From NCBI GenBank assembly GCA_963711705.1, contig CAVQFM010000007.1, forward strand, positions 1-64,000: 64,000 nt of DNA, given 5' to 3'. The number at the start of each line of letters is the position of its first letter. The first letter of the stretch is position 1. This DNA is from RYN-230 sp963711705. GTDB lineage: Bacteria > Actinomycetota > Actinomycetes > Streptosporangiales > Streptosporangiaceae. The notes beneath the pieces were generated by a model. The model did no database searches and had not been told where the DNA came from. It saw only the letters and a list, made by a program, of their open reading frames with translations. The position numbers and the translations under genes are program-made. Shown piece after piece: positions 16,160 through 26,067 of this stretch.

Positions 16160-17160
16160 CAGGCGCTCACCTCGCTGGCTGGCGCGCAGTCGGCCGCGCG
16201 GACCGGGTCGGCCATGGCGACCAGCACCTCGCGTGGCCCCTGGAACGGCTCCCGGCTGTGCGCGGTGCGCACGTTGTCCACCAGCAGCAGGTCGCCGGCC
16301 TGCCACGGCTCGCGGGCGGTGCTGGCTTCGTAGACCTCGTTGAGCAGCTGCACGACGTCCGCACCGACCGGGTCGCCGTTGCCGAAGTGGGTGGTGAACG
16401 GCAGCCCGTCCGCGCCATAGACATCCACCAGGTACTCGCGCACCTCCGGATCGATGGTCCGCTCGTTGAGGAACGCGATCTGGTTGAACCAGCAGCGCTG
16501 CCCGGTGACCGGGTGGCGCAGCACGGCGCTGCGCCGCTGCCTGGTCCGCAGTCCCCCATCGGGCTGCCACTCGAACGCGATCGCGTTGGCCCGGCAGTAG
16601 CTCTCCACCGCGGCCCGGTCGTCGGTGCCGAACGCGTCCGCCACCGACGCCCCGATGTCCTCGCTGTAGTTGCGGGTGAGCAGCCAGCCGTCCCGCTCGA
16701 ACCGGCTGACCAGGCCGGCGGGCAGCGCGCGCAGCACGGCCGCCGAGTCGGCCACCCCGGTCGCCCCGCCGCTGGCCGGCGCGATGAGGCAGGCGAACAG
16801 CAGCAGGCCGGGGAACTCGAGCCGGTAGCTGAGCTCGTGGTGCATGCACATCGGCTGGTTCGGCGGCCAGGCCGAGGCGGAGTACAGCCCGCCGGGGTAG
16901 CTCTCGCGGGACGCGAACGCCTCCCGCTCGGTCATCAGGCCGGTGGCCAGCTGCTGGACGACGGCGCCGGTGCCGGCCGCGTCGCGCAGGCCGAGGCCGC
17001 GGACCAGGACGCAGCCGTGCTCGATGAGCACGGCGCGCAGGGCGTCCCGGTGCGCGGCCGCCCAGCCGGGCGCGTCGCCGCTGGCGCCGGCCAGCAGGAC
17101 CGGCGGCGAGCCCGGCCGCTGGTCCAGGCCGGGCAGGGAAGCCGGGAATGAGGCAGGCAT
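16159..17160 (-). CDS. TauD/TfdA-family Fe(II)/2-oxoglutarate oxygenase (SyrP-like)
   Basis: This is a non-heme iron dioxygenase of 333 residues. The facial triad is visible as 'MHHELSY' (the H-x-E pair, near residue 104) and the distal His in 'RTAHSREPFQGPREVL', where the following Arg binds 2-oxoglutarate. In NRPS clusters such enzymes (SyrP, VioC-like) hydroxylate amino acids that are free or carrier-bound. It sits between the NRPS and SbnB genes with a 1-bp gap and 1-bp overlap, so it probably hydroxylates the diaminopropionyl building block or product. The substrate is inferred. Confidence 0.88.
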   Translation of the reverse strand: MPASFPASLPGLDQRPGSPPVLLAGASGDAPGWAAAHRDALRAVLIEHGCVLVRGLGLRDAAGTGAVVQQLATGLMTEREAFASRESYPGGLYSASAWPPNQPMCMHHELSYRLEFPGLLLFACLIAPASGGATGVADSAAVLRALPAGLVSRFERDGWLLTRNYSEDIGASVADAFGTDDRAAVESYCRANAIAFEWQPDGGLRTRQRRSAVLRHPVTGQRCWFNQIAFLNERTIDPEVREYLVDVYGADGLPFTTHFGNGDPVGADVVQLLNEVYEASTAREPWQAGDLLLVDNVRTAHSREPFQGPREVLVAMADPVRAADCAPASEVSA

Positions 17161-17161
17161 G

Positions 17162-19727
17162 TCAGCTCCTTTCTGGTGCCGCTCCGGGCACCGGCCGGGC
17201 GTCCACCAGGCGGGCCAGGTCGGCGAGGACGGGGTGCCGGGTGAGGTCGCCCAGGGTCACCGCCCGGTTGAGGGTGATGACCAGTTTCACCGCCGACAGC
17301 GAGGTGCCGCCCAGGCCGAAGAAGTCGTCCTGGCGGCCGATCTGCTGCTCGGGGAGGCCGAGCACGGTGGCCCAGGCCGCCGCCAGCCGCTGCTCGGTCG
17401 GTGTCAGCGGCCCGGCGTGGCCCGGCGCGGCTTCCTCGGGCCCGCCCTGCTCCGGCGCGGCCTGGTCCGCCCCGGGCCCGCCGGGCTGGCTGGCCAGCGC
17501 GGTGAGTGCGTTGCGGTCGATCTTGCTGTTGGCGGTCAGCGGCAGGCTGGCCCGCCAGTGGATGGCCGACGGGACCATGTAGGCCGGCAGTGACGCGCCC
17601 AGCCGGGCCCGCAGCGCCGCCGGCTCGATCGGCCGCCCGGCGGTGTAGAAGGCGACCAGGCGCTGGCCCTGGCCGGCCCGCTCGGCCACGACCACCGCGC
17701 CGTCGCGCACCCCGGGCACCCGGAGCAGGGTGTTCTCGATCTCCCCGAGCTCGATCCGGAACCCGCTGATCTTGACCTGGGCGTCCCGGCGGCCCAGGTA
17801 CTCCAGCTTGCCGCCGGGCAGCCAGCGGCCGTAGTCGCCGCCCTGGTACAGCCGCTGGCCGGGGCGGTGCGGGTCGGCCCCGAACGCGGCCCGGGTGCGG
17901 TCCGGGTCGTTGACGTACCCGCGGCCGACGCACACCCCGGAGAACACGATCTCGCCGGGGGCACCGAGCGGCACCGGCGACAGGTGCTCGTCCACCACGT
18001 AGACGTGCACGTTAGGGATCGGCCGCCCGAGCGGGACCCGGCCGGTGTCCGGCACCCGGTCCATGACCTCGTGGTTGGTGTCGTCCGAGGTCTCGGTCAG
18101 CCCGTACGCGTTGACCAGCTTGATCCCGGGCTGGGCGGCGAACCAGCGCTGGGTGAGCTCCTTCTTCAGCGCCTCGCCGGTGACCGACACGTACCGCAGG
18201 TCCGGCAGGCCGCGGGGGCGCCGCTCCAGGCTGGACAGGACGGCTTCGAGATAGGACGGGACGACCTGGAGCACCGTGACCCGCCCCGCGCTGATCTTCT
18301 CGATGAACCGGTCGGCGTCCAGGATCACCTCCTGCTCGACCAGCAGCGTCCGCCCGCCGGCCAGCAGCGCGGACACCAGCTGCCACAGCGGAGATGTCGA
18401 AGCACTGCGGTGCGGTCTGCGCGACCACCTGCCCGGCGCCGATCTCCAGGTCGGCGATCTTGGCGCAGACGTGGTTGAGCAGGCCCGCGTGCTCGCACAT
18501 GGCGCCCTTGGGCTCCCCGGTGGACCCGGAGGTGAAGTAGATGTAGGCCAGCTGGCCCAGCCCGACCTGGATGCCGAGGTCACCGCCGTCGTGGCCTTCG
18601 GTGTAGGCGGCGCCGGTGAACACCGGCTGGACCCCGGGCAGCGTGCTCAGCGCGGCCTGCAGCGTGGCGGTGCTGCCCAGCTCGGTCAGCACCAGGCGGC
18701 AGCCGGCCCGGCGCAGCGTGGCCGCGATGCGGTCGGCTGGGAAGTGCGGCTCGACCGGCAGGTACACCCCGCCGGCTTTGAACACCGCGAGCACCGCGGC
18801 CATCCAGTCCAGGTTGCGCCCGGTCACCACCGCGACCACGTCTTCCCGGCGCAGGCCACGGGCCAGCAGCGCCCGGCCCAGCTGGTTGGCCCGGGTATTC
18901 AGCTCCCGGTAGGTCCACTGCCGGCCGCCGCGGCTGGCCGCGATCGCGTCCGGGTGGGCGGCCGCCCGCTGCTCGAACAGCTCATGGACCGGCCGGCCGG
19001 GCAGCTCACGGGACGGCCCGGCGAGCCCGTCGAGCTGGAAGCGCAGTTCGCCCGCGGACAGCAGGCTGCACCGGCCCGGCTCGGCGTCCGGGTCGGCGGC
19101 CATCAGCTCGAGCGCTCGCCGGTGATAGCCAGCGATCCGCGCCGCGGCGTCCGCGTCCAGCACGCACGCCCGGTAGCGCAGCCGCAGCATCAGCTGGCCG
19201 CGGCGCGGCGCGGCGCCGACCCACAGCGCGGTGCCCGCGGCGAGCGCATTCCCGCCCCGGCCGGCCGGGTCGAACACGGTCTCGTAGCCCGGCCCGGCCG
19301 AGCCCAGCTCCCGCCCGAGCGCGGCGACCGGGAAGCCCTGGTGGGCCAGCAGCTCCGCCTCGGCCTGGTGGGTGCCCCGCAGCAGCGCCCGCCACGAGCC
19401 CGCGGTGGTGCTCAGCCGGCAGGGCAGCGGCCGCCCATCCGCGACGGCGTAGCCGGTCACGACCTCGGGCTCGCCGGACAGCGCGGCCAGCACCCGGGCG
19501 TGCCCGGCCAGCAGCACCGAGCTGAGCGGCAGGCCCAGCTCGGCGGCCAGCCGGCGCAGCGCCGCCAGGACACTGGCCGGCACCGCGGCCTGATATTCCA
19601 TTACGCTCGTGGCCGGGCTGGTGGCCCACCGCGGGATCGCGGTGGACCCGCCCGCGGTCAGCACCCCGCGCCAGTACTCGCGGGCGGCCGCATCGGTCTG
19701 GGTGTCGCCCAGGCTGGTGGTGGTCAT
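17162..19727 (-). CDS. NRPS: partial condensation lobe, adenylation, carrier domain (frameshifted)
   Basis: The domain order is a C-domain C-terminal lobe (residues ~10-230, starting REYWRGVL; no HHxxxDG motif), an A domain (~255-760) and a carrier domain. A-domain cores seen are YIYFTSGSTGEPKGA (A3), NAYGLTETSDDTNHE (A5), 'YQGGDYGRW'/'KISGFRIELGEIE' (A7-A8) and 'TANSKIDRNAL' (A10). The carrier Ser is in 'FFGLGGTSLSAV'. One extra base at 18386-18389, inside the A4 motif 'FDIS.WQL', breaks the frame. Aligning by eye to PheA gives the specificity code D-I-W-Q-S-T-A-D-D-K; its acidic pair suits a basic substrate such as diaminopropionate (inference). ATG overlaps the upstream stop. Confidence 0.88.
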
Positions 19728-22189
19728 GTCAGCTCCCTGGCCGGGTTTCCGCCCCAGCGGGCGTGCGCCGGGATTTCCTCGCCTTTCATCAGGAACGAGT
19801 CCGGGGCGAGCACCGAGCCGTCGCCCATGGTCACGCCGTAATGCACCATCGCGCCCACGCCGAGGGTGCAGCCCGCGCCGATCGTGGTCCGGTCGGATTT
19901 GAACGTGCCGTCCTCCTGGGAGTGGCACTGGATCTTGCTGCCCGCGTTGAGCATGCAGTCGTCCCCGATGGCGGTCAGCGTCCGCTCGGTCAGGTAGCAG
20001 CCGTCGTCGAACACCCGCCGGCCGATCCGGACCCCGAGCCCGCGCCAGACCAGGTTCTTGAACGGGGTGCCGTCGAAGACGTGCAGGTAGGTTTCCCCGG
20101 GCACCTTCCACAGCCGCTCGTGCCGCCAGAAGTACGGGTCGTAGATCGAGCAGTACTTCGGCCGCAGCCGCCGGAATACCCGCAGCACCCGCTCGGCCAG
20201 CACGAAGTAGACCGGGGTGACCAGCACGCCGAGCGCGAGGAACAGGGCCATGCCCGCCTCGGCGAACCCGCCGTAGGAGTCGAACGCGGCCAGCGCCGCC
20301 GTGGTGATCAGGAAGACGTACAGCCACCGGGCGAACAGGAACACGCCCATGGTCCGCAGGTTGTACCGGTTCTTGGCGGCCAGCCGGCCGCGCAGTTCGT
20401 CGCCGGTACGCAGGTGGTCGAACCGGCTGTCCCGCTCCACCGACCGTGGGATCTCGAAGCAGGGCGAGCCCAGCAGGCCGACTCCTTCCCGGATCTCCCC
20501 GTCCAGCGGGATCATCGCCTTCGTGGCCAGCAGGCAGTTGGCCCCGGTCCGCCCCGCGGCCGGGTAGGCGATGTTGTTGCCGACGAAGTTGTGCGGCCCG
20601 ACCGACACCCGGGAGATCCGGAAGGACGTGCTGGAGAAGTCGGCGTTCATCAGCGACAGCCCGTCGGCGACCATCGTCCCGGTGCCGATCGTGGCAAGGA
20701 ACGGGGTCTCGTGCCCGACCTCGGTGCCGAAGTTCGACCCGGTCTGCTCCACCCGGGACAGGTCGTACCCGAGCCAGCGCAGGTAGTAGACGATGTAGGA
20801 GCTGTCGCCGAACAGCTGGGTGAAGAACCGGATGCTGGTCATCCGGGTGATGGCCCGGTGCAGGCGGTCGTGGAAGCCGTACAGCGGGTAGACCGTGCCG
20901 GGCCGCAGGAACAGGTTGAGCAGCCGGGGCACGGTGGTCACGAACGCCAGGCCGGCCAGCACCAGCCCGGCGAACAGCACCAGCGAGATGACCAGCGCGT
21001 CGGCGTACAGCCCGGCCGAGGTGATCTCCTGCGTGCCCGGGTCCAGCAGCCCGCCCAGCGCCGGCACCCGGGTCAGCAGCAGGTACAGGCCCCCCTCGGC
21101 CAGCGGCAGGTACAGGAAGAACAGGCTGAGCAGGGTGACCGCGCAGTACCTGGCGCGGCGCAGCGGGCCGCAGCGGGCCGGGCCGATCCCCAGGTAGTCG
21201 ATCTCGGTGCGCTGGGCCGGCGACCCGTGCCAGCGCTCGCCGGCGGGCACGGCCTGGCCGCTGTGCAGCGCGGAGGCGTGGCCGAGCTGCGCCCCGTCGC
21301 CCATGGACGTGCCGATGTCGAGCACGGTCTTCTCGCCGATGAACACGCCGGCGCCCAGGGTGACCGGGCCGGCCTGGATCCAGCCCGCCTCAGCGTGGTA
21401 GCAGGGCAGGAAGGCGTCCTTGCGGATGACCGTGCCGGGCCCGATGGTGAGCAGGTCGGTGCATACCGGCACCTGCCGGGTGAAGATCACCGCGCCGCGC
21501 CCGACCCGGGCGCCGAGGGCCCGCAGGTACACCAGGTACAGCGGCGAGCCGGTGATCAGGAAGACCAGCGGGTTGGCCCGGACCAGCGTCCTGACCAGCC
21601 AGAACCGGACGTAGGCCAGGCTCCAGACGCGGATCCGCCGCGGCTTCCACCGCCCGATCAGCAGCCATTTGGCCAGGATCGGCACGGTGCACAGGACCAG
21701 GAACGCCGCGCCACCGAAGACGACCGCGCGCAGGTAGATGCTGAGCGGGCCGGACCCGGCCGAGATCCACCCGTAGGCCCACGCGCCGGCCAGCGCGGCC
21801 AGCCAGGCGTAGCCGAGATAGCACAGCAGCTGCAGCGCCCCGCACAGGATGTACTGCCGGGTGCTGGTGGGCGCGGCGGGCTCGGCGGGAGCGGGGGCCG
21901 GGGGCCGGGCCGGGGCGGGCGCGGGGCCGCCGAGCGCCTGGGCCAGGCTCTGGATCGTCGGGTGCCGGTAGATCTCGCGGATCGACACGGACGGCAGATC
22001 GGCGCGCTTGCGGACCCGGGCGCAGAAGTGCGCCATGACCAGCGAGTCCGCGCCCAGGTCGGCGAAGAAGTCGCTGTCCACCGGCACCTGCTCGACCCGC
22101 ATGACCTCGGCCAGCACGGCGGCATAGGCCTGCTCGGTACCGGCCGCGGGCTGGACCCGCCCGTCCTGGGTGGTGGCCGGGCCCGTCAT
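19724..22189 (-). CDS. Pls/PosA-type protein: carrier domain plus membrane-bound left-handed beta-helix domains
   Basis: This 821-residue protein starts with a carrier domain (residues ~18-88, phosphopantetheine Ser in 'LGADSLVM'). After a Pro-rich linker come three blocks of hexapeptide-repeat (left-handed beta-helix) sequence at ~220-320, ~475-560 and ~700-815, separated by pairs of membrane helices (~115-195, ~335-430, ~610-655). This is the C-terminal architecture of epsilon-poly-lysine synthetase-like enzymes, whose tandem domains make isopeptide polymers at the membrane. The usual N-terminal adenylation domain is missing and is supplied by the next gene. Both ends overlap neighbours by ATGA. 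Confidence 0.88.
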   Translation of the reverse strand: MTGPATTQDGRVQPAAGTEQAYAAVLAEVMRVEQVPVDSDFFADLGADSLVMAHFCARVRKRADLPSVSIREIYRHPTIQSLAQALGGPAPAPARPPAPAPAEPAAPTSTRQYILCGALQLLCYLGYAWLAALAGAWAYGWISAGSGPLSIYLRAVVFGGAAFLVLCTVPILAKWLLIGRWKPRRIRVWSLAYVRFWLVRTLVRANPLVFLITGSPLYLVYLRALGARVGRGAVIFTRQVPVCTDLLTIGPGTVIRKDAFLPCYHAEAGWIQAGPVTLGAGVFIGEKTVLDIGTSMGDGAQLGHASALHSGQAVPAGERWHGSPAQRTEIDYLGIGPARCGPLRRARYCAVTLLSLFFLYLPLAEGGLYLLLTRVPALGGLLDPGTQEITSAGLYADALVISLVLFAGLVLAGLAFVTTVPRLLNLFLRPGTVYPLYGFHDRLHRAITRMTSIRFFTQLFGDSSYIVYYLRWLGYDLSRVEQTGSNFGTEVGHETPFLATIGTGTMVADGLSLMNADFSSTSFRISRVSVGPHNFVGNNIAYPAAGRTGANCLLATKAMIPLDGEIREGVGLLGSPCFEIPRSVERDSRFDHLRTGDELRGRLAAKNRYNLRTMGVFLFARWLYVFLITTAALAAFDSYGGFAEAGMALFLALGVLVTPVYFVLAERVLRVFRRLRPKYCSIYDPYFWRHERLWKVPGETYLHVFDGTPFKNLVWRGLGVRIGRRVFDDGCYLTERTLTAIGDDCMLNAGSKIQCHSQEDGTFKSDRTTIGAGCTLGVGAMVHYGVTMGDGSVLAPDSFLMKGEEIPAHARWGGNPARELT

Positions 22190-23172
22190 GAGGCGGCCGG
22201 GAACCGGGCGGTCAGGCCGGGGCTGAGCACATCCTCGCCGTACAGGTCCTGCAGCCAGTTCGCGTGGTAGATCGTGTCCAGGTAGCGCTCGCCCAGGTCG
22301 GGGGCGATAGCCACGGTGGTCAGCTCCCCCGCGTCCTGCCGGGCCAGCCAGCCCGCCGCGCCGCTGACCACGGTCCCGGTGGACCCGCCGAACAGGAACC
22401 CGTGCCGGGCCAGCCGGTGGCAGGCCCGGATGGTGTCCGCCTCCTCGACCCGGATCACCTCGTCCACATAAGACTCATCCAGCAGCGGCGGGCGGATGCC
22501 GGCGCCCAGGCCGGGGATCATCCGGCGGCCCGGCGCGCCGCCGAAGGCCACCGAGCCCACGCTGTCCACCGCGACGATGCGCACCGGCCGGTGCCACTCG
22601 CGGAAGTAGCGCGCGCAGCCCATCAGCGTGCCGGTCGTGCCGGCCCCCACGAACAGCACGTCCAGCTGCGGGAACTGGTGGGCGATGGCCGGCGCGGTGG
22701 TGCGGTAGTGCGCCTGCCAGTTGCCCGGGTTGGTGTACTGGTTCAGCCACACGTACCGGTCGTCGGCGGCGCACAGCGCCCGGACGTAGTCGAGCCGCGC
22801 GGCCAGGTAACCCCCGCTGGCAGCGGGCTCGGCGATCACGTGGACCCGGCTGCCCAGCGCCTCCATGAGCAGCCTGGTGGACAGGTTGCAGCGGGAGTCG
22901 GTCACGCACAGGAACCGGTAGCCCTGGCTGGCCGCGATCACGCTCAGCGCCACGCCCAGGTTCCCGGATGAGGACTCGACCAGGATCGATCCCGGGGTCA
23001 GCATCCCGTCCCGGTCGGCGGCCGCCACCATCTCGGCTGCGGTCTTCAGCTTGATCGAGCCGGCGAAATTGAACCCCTCGCACTTCAGGAACAGTGGCTG
23101 CCCGAAGATCGACCGCAGATCGACGTAGAGCTCCTCCTCGTTGAAGGCGTGCGGAACGGAAATAACTGGCAC
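22186..23172 (-). CDS. sbnA: SbnA-type PLP synthase for 2,3-diaminopropionate
   Basis: This is a fold-type II PLP enzyme related to cysteine synthase that joins O-phospho-L-serine and glutamate to make the SbnB substrate. The PLP lysine is in 'GSIKLKTAAEM', the substrate loop is 'VESSSGNLGVALS', and the phosphate-binding glycine loop is 'VGAGTTGTLMGC'. 'FGGSTGTVVSG' near the C-terminus completes the family pattern. The GTG start at 23172 follows a G-rich site. It is the first gene of the operon, and the next gene starts inside its stop codon (ATGA). Confidence 0.92.
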   Translation of the reverse strand: MPVISVPHAFNEEELYVDLRSIFGQPLFLKCEGFNFAGSIKLKTAAEMVAAADRDGMLTPGSILVESSSGNLGVALSVIAASQGYRFLCVTDSRCNLSTRLLMEALGSRVHVIAEPAASGGYLAARLDYVRALCAADDRYVWLNQYTNPGNWQAHYRTTAPAIAHQFPQLDVLFVGAGTTGTLMGCARYFREWHRPVRIVAVDSVGSVAFGGAPGRRMIPGLGAGIRPPLLDESYVDEVIRVEEADTIRACHRLARHGFLFGGSTGTVVSGAAGWLARQDAGELTTVAIAPDLGERYLDTIYHANWLQDLYGEDVLSPGLTARFPAAS

Positions 23173-23393
23173 GGCGCCCCCCGGCTGTGCTGTCCCCCGG
23201 CGCGGCTGGCCACCAGCCGGCGCCTCCCTTTACTACTTCTTAACCACCTACCCTGGTACACGGGCTGGTATGGGGGGATGGTTCATGAACTTGCCATCGA
23301 AATACCAAAGATTGGGAAACAGACCTGGATGAGCAGGTCACCGGCGGGGTGGGGAGAACTGCCACCGGCGGCGGGGAGTGGAACTGGGCCCGG
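23173..23393. promoter_or_regulatory. Intergenic region likely holding the promoter of the diaminopropionate/NRPS operon
   Basis: The 221 bp between the SpoIIE-family gene and the operon is notably AT-richer than its surroundings from about 23222 to 23335, as expected for a promoter. I could not fix -10 or -35 boxes with confidence, and I saw no convincing iron box. Confidence 0.4.
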
Positions 23394-25904
23394 TCAGGGG
23401 GTGCGCCGCGCGGCCAGCAGGCAGACGTCGTCGGCGCGCTGGGTACTGCCGAGCAGCGCACCCTGCACGGCCCCGCAGACCTGCTCGGCGGTCCGGGAGC
23501 CGGCCTGGCGCATGGCGGTGGCCAGCGCGTCGAGCCCCTCGGTGATGTCCCGGCGCCGGTTCTCGATCAGCCCGTCGGTATAGAGCAGCAGGCTGTCCCC
23601 GGGACCGAGGGTGCTGTGCCCGGCGGCGAAATCGCCGGCCGACGGGGCGCCGAGCATGATGCCCGGGGCATCGTCCAGATACTCGACCGTGCCGTCGGCC
23701 CGGCCGCAGACCGGCGGTGGATGGCCGGCGTTCGCGTAGCTGAGCCGTCCGGTGGCCAGGTCGAGCACGGCGTAGATCACGGTGGCCAGCGCGTCGGGCA
23801 GCAGCTGGCTGAGCGCGACGGCGGTGCGCCGCAGCACGTCCGGCGGGTGCTGGTGCTCGATGGCGTAGGCGCGGAGCATGTTGCGCAGCTGAGCCATGAT
23901 CGATGCCGAGGTGATGCTGTGCCCGGCCACGTCGCCGATGACCAGGCCCACCAGGCCACCGCCCAGCGGGAAGGCGTCATACCAGTCACCGCCGACCTCG
24001 TCGCCATCCGTGCCGGGAAGATAGCGCACGGCCAGATCGAGCCCGGCGATGTCCGGGAGGGCGTCGGGCAGCACCGAGCGCTGCAAGGTCTCCGCCACGG
24101 TGTGATCGCGGGCGGACGCCTCGGCGTTGGCCAGCCCGATGCCGATCCGCCGGCTCACCTCCTCGAGCACCGCGATGTCCGTCCCGGCGAACGGGGGCTG
24201 GCCCGCGCGGCGGCCCACGGCCAGCACGCCGAGCGCGCGCTGCCCGGCCATCAGCGGGGAGACCAGCGCGCTGTCCGGCTTGAGCCGGTGAAAGATGTCG
24301 GCCAGCGGCGGGGCGATGTCGCGCCGCCCGGAGGCCCGGGCGAACGCGTCGGTGAGCAGCTGGGTGGTCCCGGTGGTGTAGGCGGCCCTGACCGTCCGGC
24401 CGGCCACCGTGGGCACGGCCTGGTCCCGCAGGTCAGCGAACACCACCTCGCTGGACGGGCTGCGGTAGGCGACCGAGATGGCCTGCAGCGTGCCGTCCGC
24501 GGCGGGCAGGAACACCGAGCAGTAGTCGGCCAGGCTGTGCACGACCAGCTGGGAGGCGTGCTGGAGCAGCTCGTAGCGGTCCCGGGCGGCAGCCATGAAG
24601 TCGCCCGCCCGGAGCAGGAACTCGAGGCGTTCCCGGACGGTCTCCGCCTCGGTGCGGGCCGCCTCTTCCCGGGCCACCAGGGTGGCGCGGTCCTCCTCGG
24701 CGTGCTGCCGCGTGCTCAGGTCGACAACATAGGTCACCCAGCGGAATGGCTGCCAGCTGATCACGGCCGCGCCGACCAGCACCAGCACGCGGTAGCCAGC
24801 CCGGTGCAGGTACTCCTTCTCATACGGCGGGACAGAGCCGGCCCGCCGCAGCTGCTGCCGGGCGGCGGCGTCCCGGGCCGCCCATCCCGGGGCGGTGACG
24901 CTCTGCGAGCTGATCCGGCCGGCGTTCAGGTCCGCCCGGGTGTAGCCGACGATGTCGAGGAACGCGTCGTTGGCCTCGTGGACCCGGTCCTCCCCGTTCA
25001 CCACCATGCCGATCACGTTGGCGTCCCGCAGCCGGTCGATCAGCTCGGTGCCCTCGCGCAGTGTCGCCTCGGCCCGGCGCTGGATGGTCACGTCCCGGAT
25101 CATCGCGTAAGCCCGGTGCGGCCGGCCGTCCGCGTCCCGGGCGTCGGGCACCACGGTCACCCCGAGCCACCGGACTTTCCCGGTCCGGCCGTGCGGGATC
25201 CCTATCGTCGTCTCCGGGACCAGCTCTCCGGTGCGGAACGCCACCGCCACCGGGAAGTCCGCGGGCGGCAGCGGCGTGCCGTCCTCGCGGGTCGGCTGGC
25301 CCGCGAGCAGCGGCCAGCTCGGCATCTCGTCCACGTCGTGGCCGATCATCTGGCACGCGGCCGGGTTCGCGTCGAGGACCGACCCGTCGGCGGCGTAGTG
25401 GATGACGCCCTGCGGCAGGGTCTCGAACAGAGTCTGGTAGCGCTCCTGGGTGGCGGCCAGCTGCGCGGCCAGCTCTTCGCGGCCGGAGCCCGCCCGGACA
25501 CTCGCGGTGACATTGGCGGCGAAGCACAGCACCCCGGCCATCCGGCCGTCGGCATCGCGCACCGGCTGGTAGGCGAAGTCGACGAACACCTGCTCGGGGC
25601 GCTGGCCGGAACGGCGGATCCACAGCTCGGCGCCCTGGCCGCGCAGCGGCTGCCCGGATTCCATCGTCTTGTCGAGCAGCTCGAAGCGCCCCTGGTCGGC
25701 CAGTTCGGGCAGCGCCTGCCGGGCTGGCCGGCCGAGCACCGGCCGGTCCCCGACCAGCTGCCGGTACCGGTCATTGATGAATTCGAACACGTGGTCCCGG
25801 CCAGCCAGGTAGGCGACGGCGGTAGGCAGGCTGGCGAGCACGTCGCGCATCGATGCCAGCCACTGGCTGGCATCTGGCCTGTCCACGGCCGGACCTGGAC
25901 TCAC
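23394..25904 (-). CDS. PAS/GAF sensor with SpoIIE-type PP2C serine phosphatase domain
   Basis: This is an 836-residue soluble sensor phosphatase. In order it has three PAS-like domains (residues ~20-130, ~150-285, ~295-410; 'FEFINDRYRQLVG', 'VLDANPAACQMIG', 'VHEANDAFLDIVGY'), a GAF domain (~445-595) and a SpoIIE/PP2C catalytic domain (~610-830). The catalytic domain has the metal-binding motifs EVGGDWYDAF, IGDVAGHS and 'RADDVCLLAARR'. Such proteins dephosphorylate anti-anti-sigma factors in SigB/SigF-type partner switching. A sigma factor of that class lies about 25 kb away but is not linked. The GTG start at 25904 has a G-run upstream. Confidence 0.92.
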   Translation of the reverse strand: MSPGPAVDRPDASQWLASMRDVLASLPTAVAYLAGRDHVFEFINDRYRQLVGDRPVLGRPARQALPELADQGRFELLDKTMESGQPLRGQGAELWIRRSGQRPEQVFVDFAYQPVRDADGRMAGVLCFAANVTASVRAGSGREELAAQLAATQERYQTLFETLPQGVIHYAADGSVLDANPAACQMIGHDVDEMPSWPLLAGQPTREDGTPLPPADFPVAVAFRTGELVPETTIGIPHGRTGKVRWLGVTVVPDARDADGRPHRAYAMIRDVTIQRRAEATLREGTELIDRLRDANVIGMVVNGEDRVHEANDAFLDIVGYTRADLNAGRISSQSVTAPGWAARDAAARQQLRRAGSVPPYEKEYLHRAGYRVLVLVGAAVISWQPFRWVTYVVDLSTRQHAEEDRATLVAREEAARTEAETVRERLEFLLRAGDFMAAARDRYELLQHASQLVVHSLADYCSVFLPAADGTLQAISVAYRSPSSEVVFADLRDQAVPTVAGRTVRAAYTTGTTQLLTDAFARASGRRDIAPPLADIFHRLKPDSALVSPLMAGQRALGVLAVGRRAGQPPFAGTDIAVLEEVSRRIGIGLANAEASARDHTVAETLQRSVLPDALPDIAGLDLAVRYLPGTDGDEVGGDWYDAFPLGGGLVGLVIGDVAGHSITSASIMAQLRNMLRAYAIEHQHPPDVLRRTAVALSQLLPDALATVIYAVLDLATGRLSYANAGHPPPVCGRADGTVEYLDDAPGIMLGAPSAGDFAAGHSTLGPGDSLLLYTDGLIENRRRDITEGLDALATAMRQAGSRTAEQVCGAVQGALLGSTQRADDVCLLAARRTP

Positions 25905-26067
25905 TGCGCCCCCCCGGGCACGCTCATCGGCCGCTGCCGCGGCCGCCTGGCACGTCACATGGTCACCTACAGTACCCGTCACCTCGGCAAGCCGACATTT
26001 CGCCGCAGGGAATGGGCCCGGCCCGATAGGTTCATCGGCTGACGGTTCATCCCGACGGAGGCGGCCG

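Noticed and set aside
19763..22270. Long open frame on the plus strand opposite the Pls/PosA-like gene
   Set aside because: Very high GC leaves antisense frames open. The product has no recognisable motifs (repeats of Gly-Pro-Arg-Gln) and the minus strand holds a clear multidomain protein.
23215..23260. Possible iron box upstream of the diaminopropionate operon
   Set aside because: The TTAACCACCTACC stretch does not fit the 19-bp DmdR/IdeR consensus on either strand, so siderophore-type iron control is not claimed.
23349..26042. Long plus-strand open frame opposite the SpoIIE-family gene
   Set aside because: A shadow of the real minus-strand gene, which contains complete PAS, GAF and PP2C motifs; the plus frame has none.
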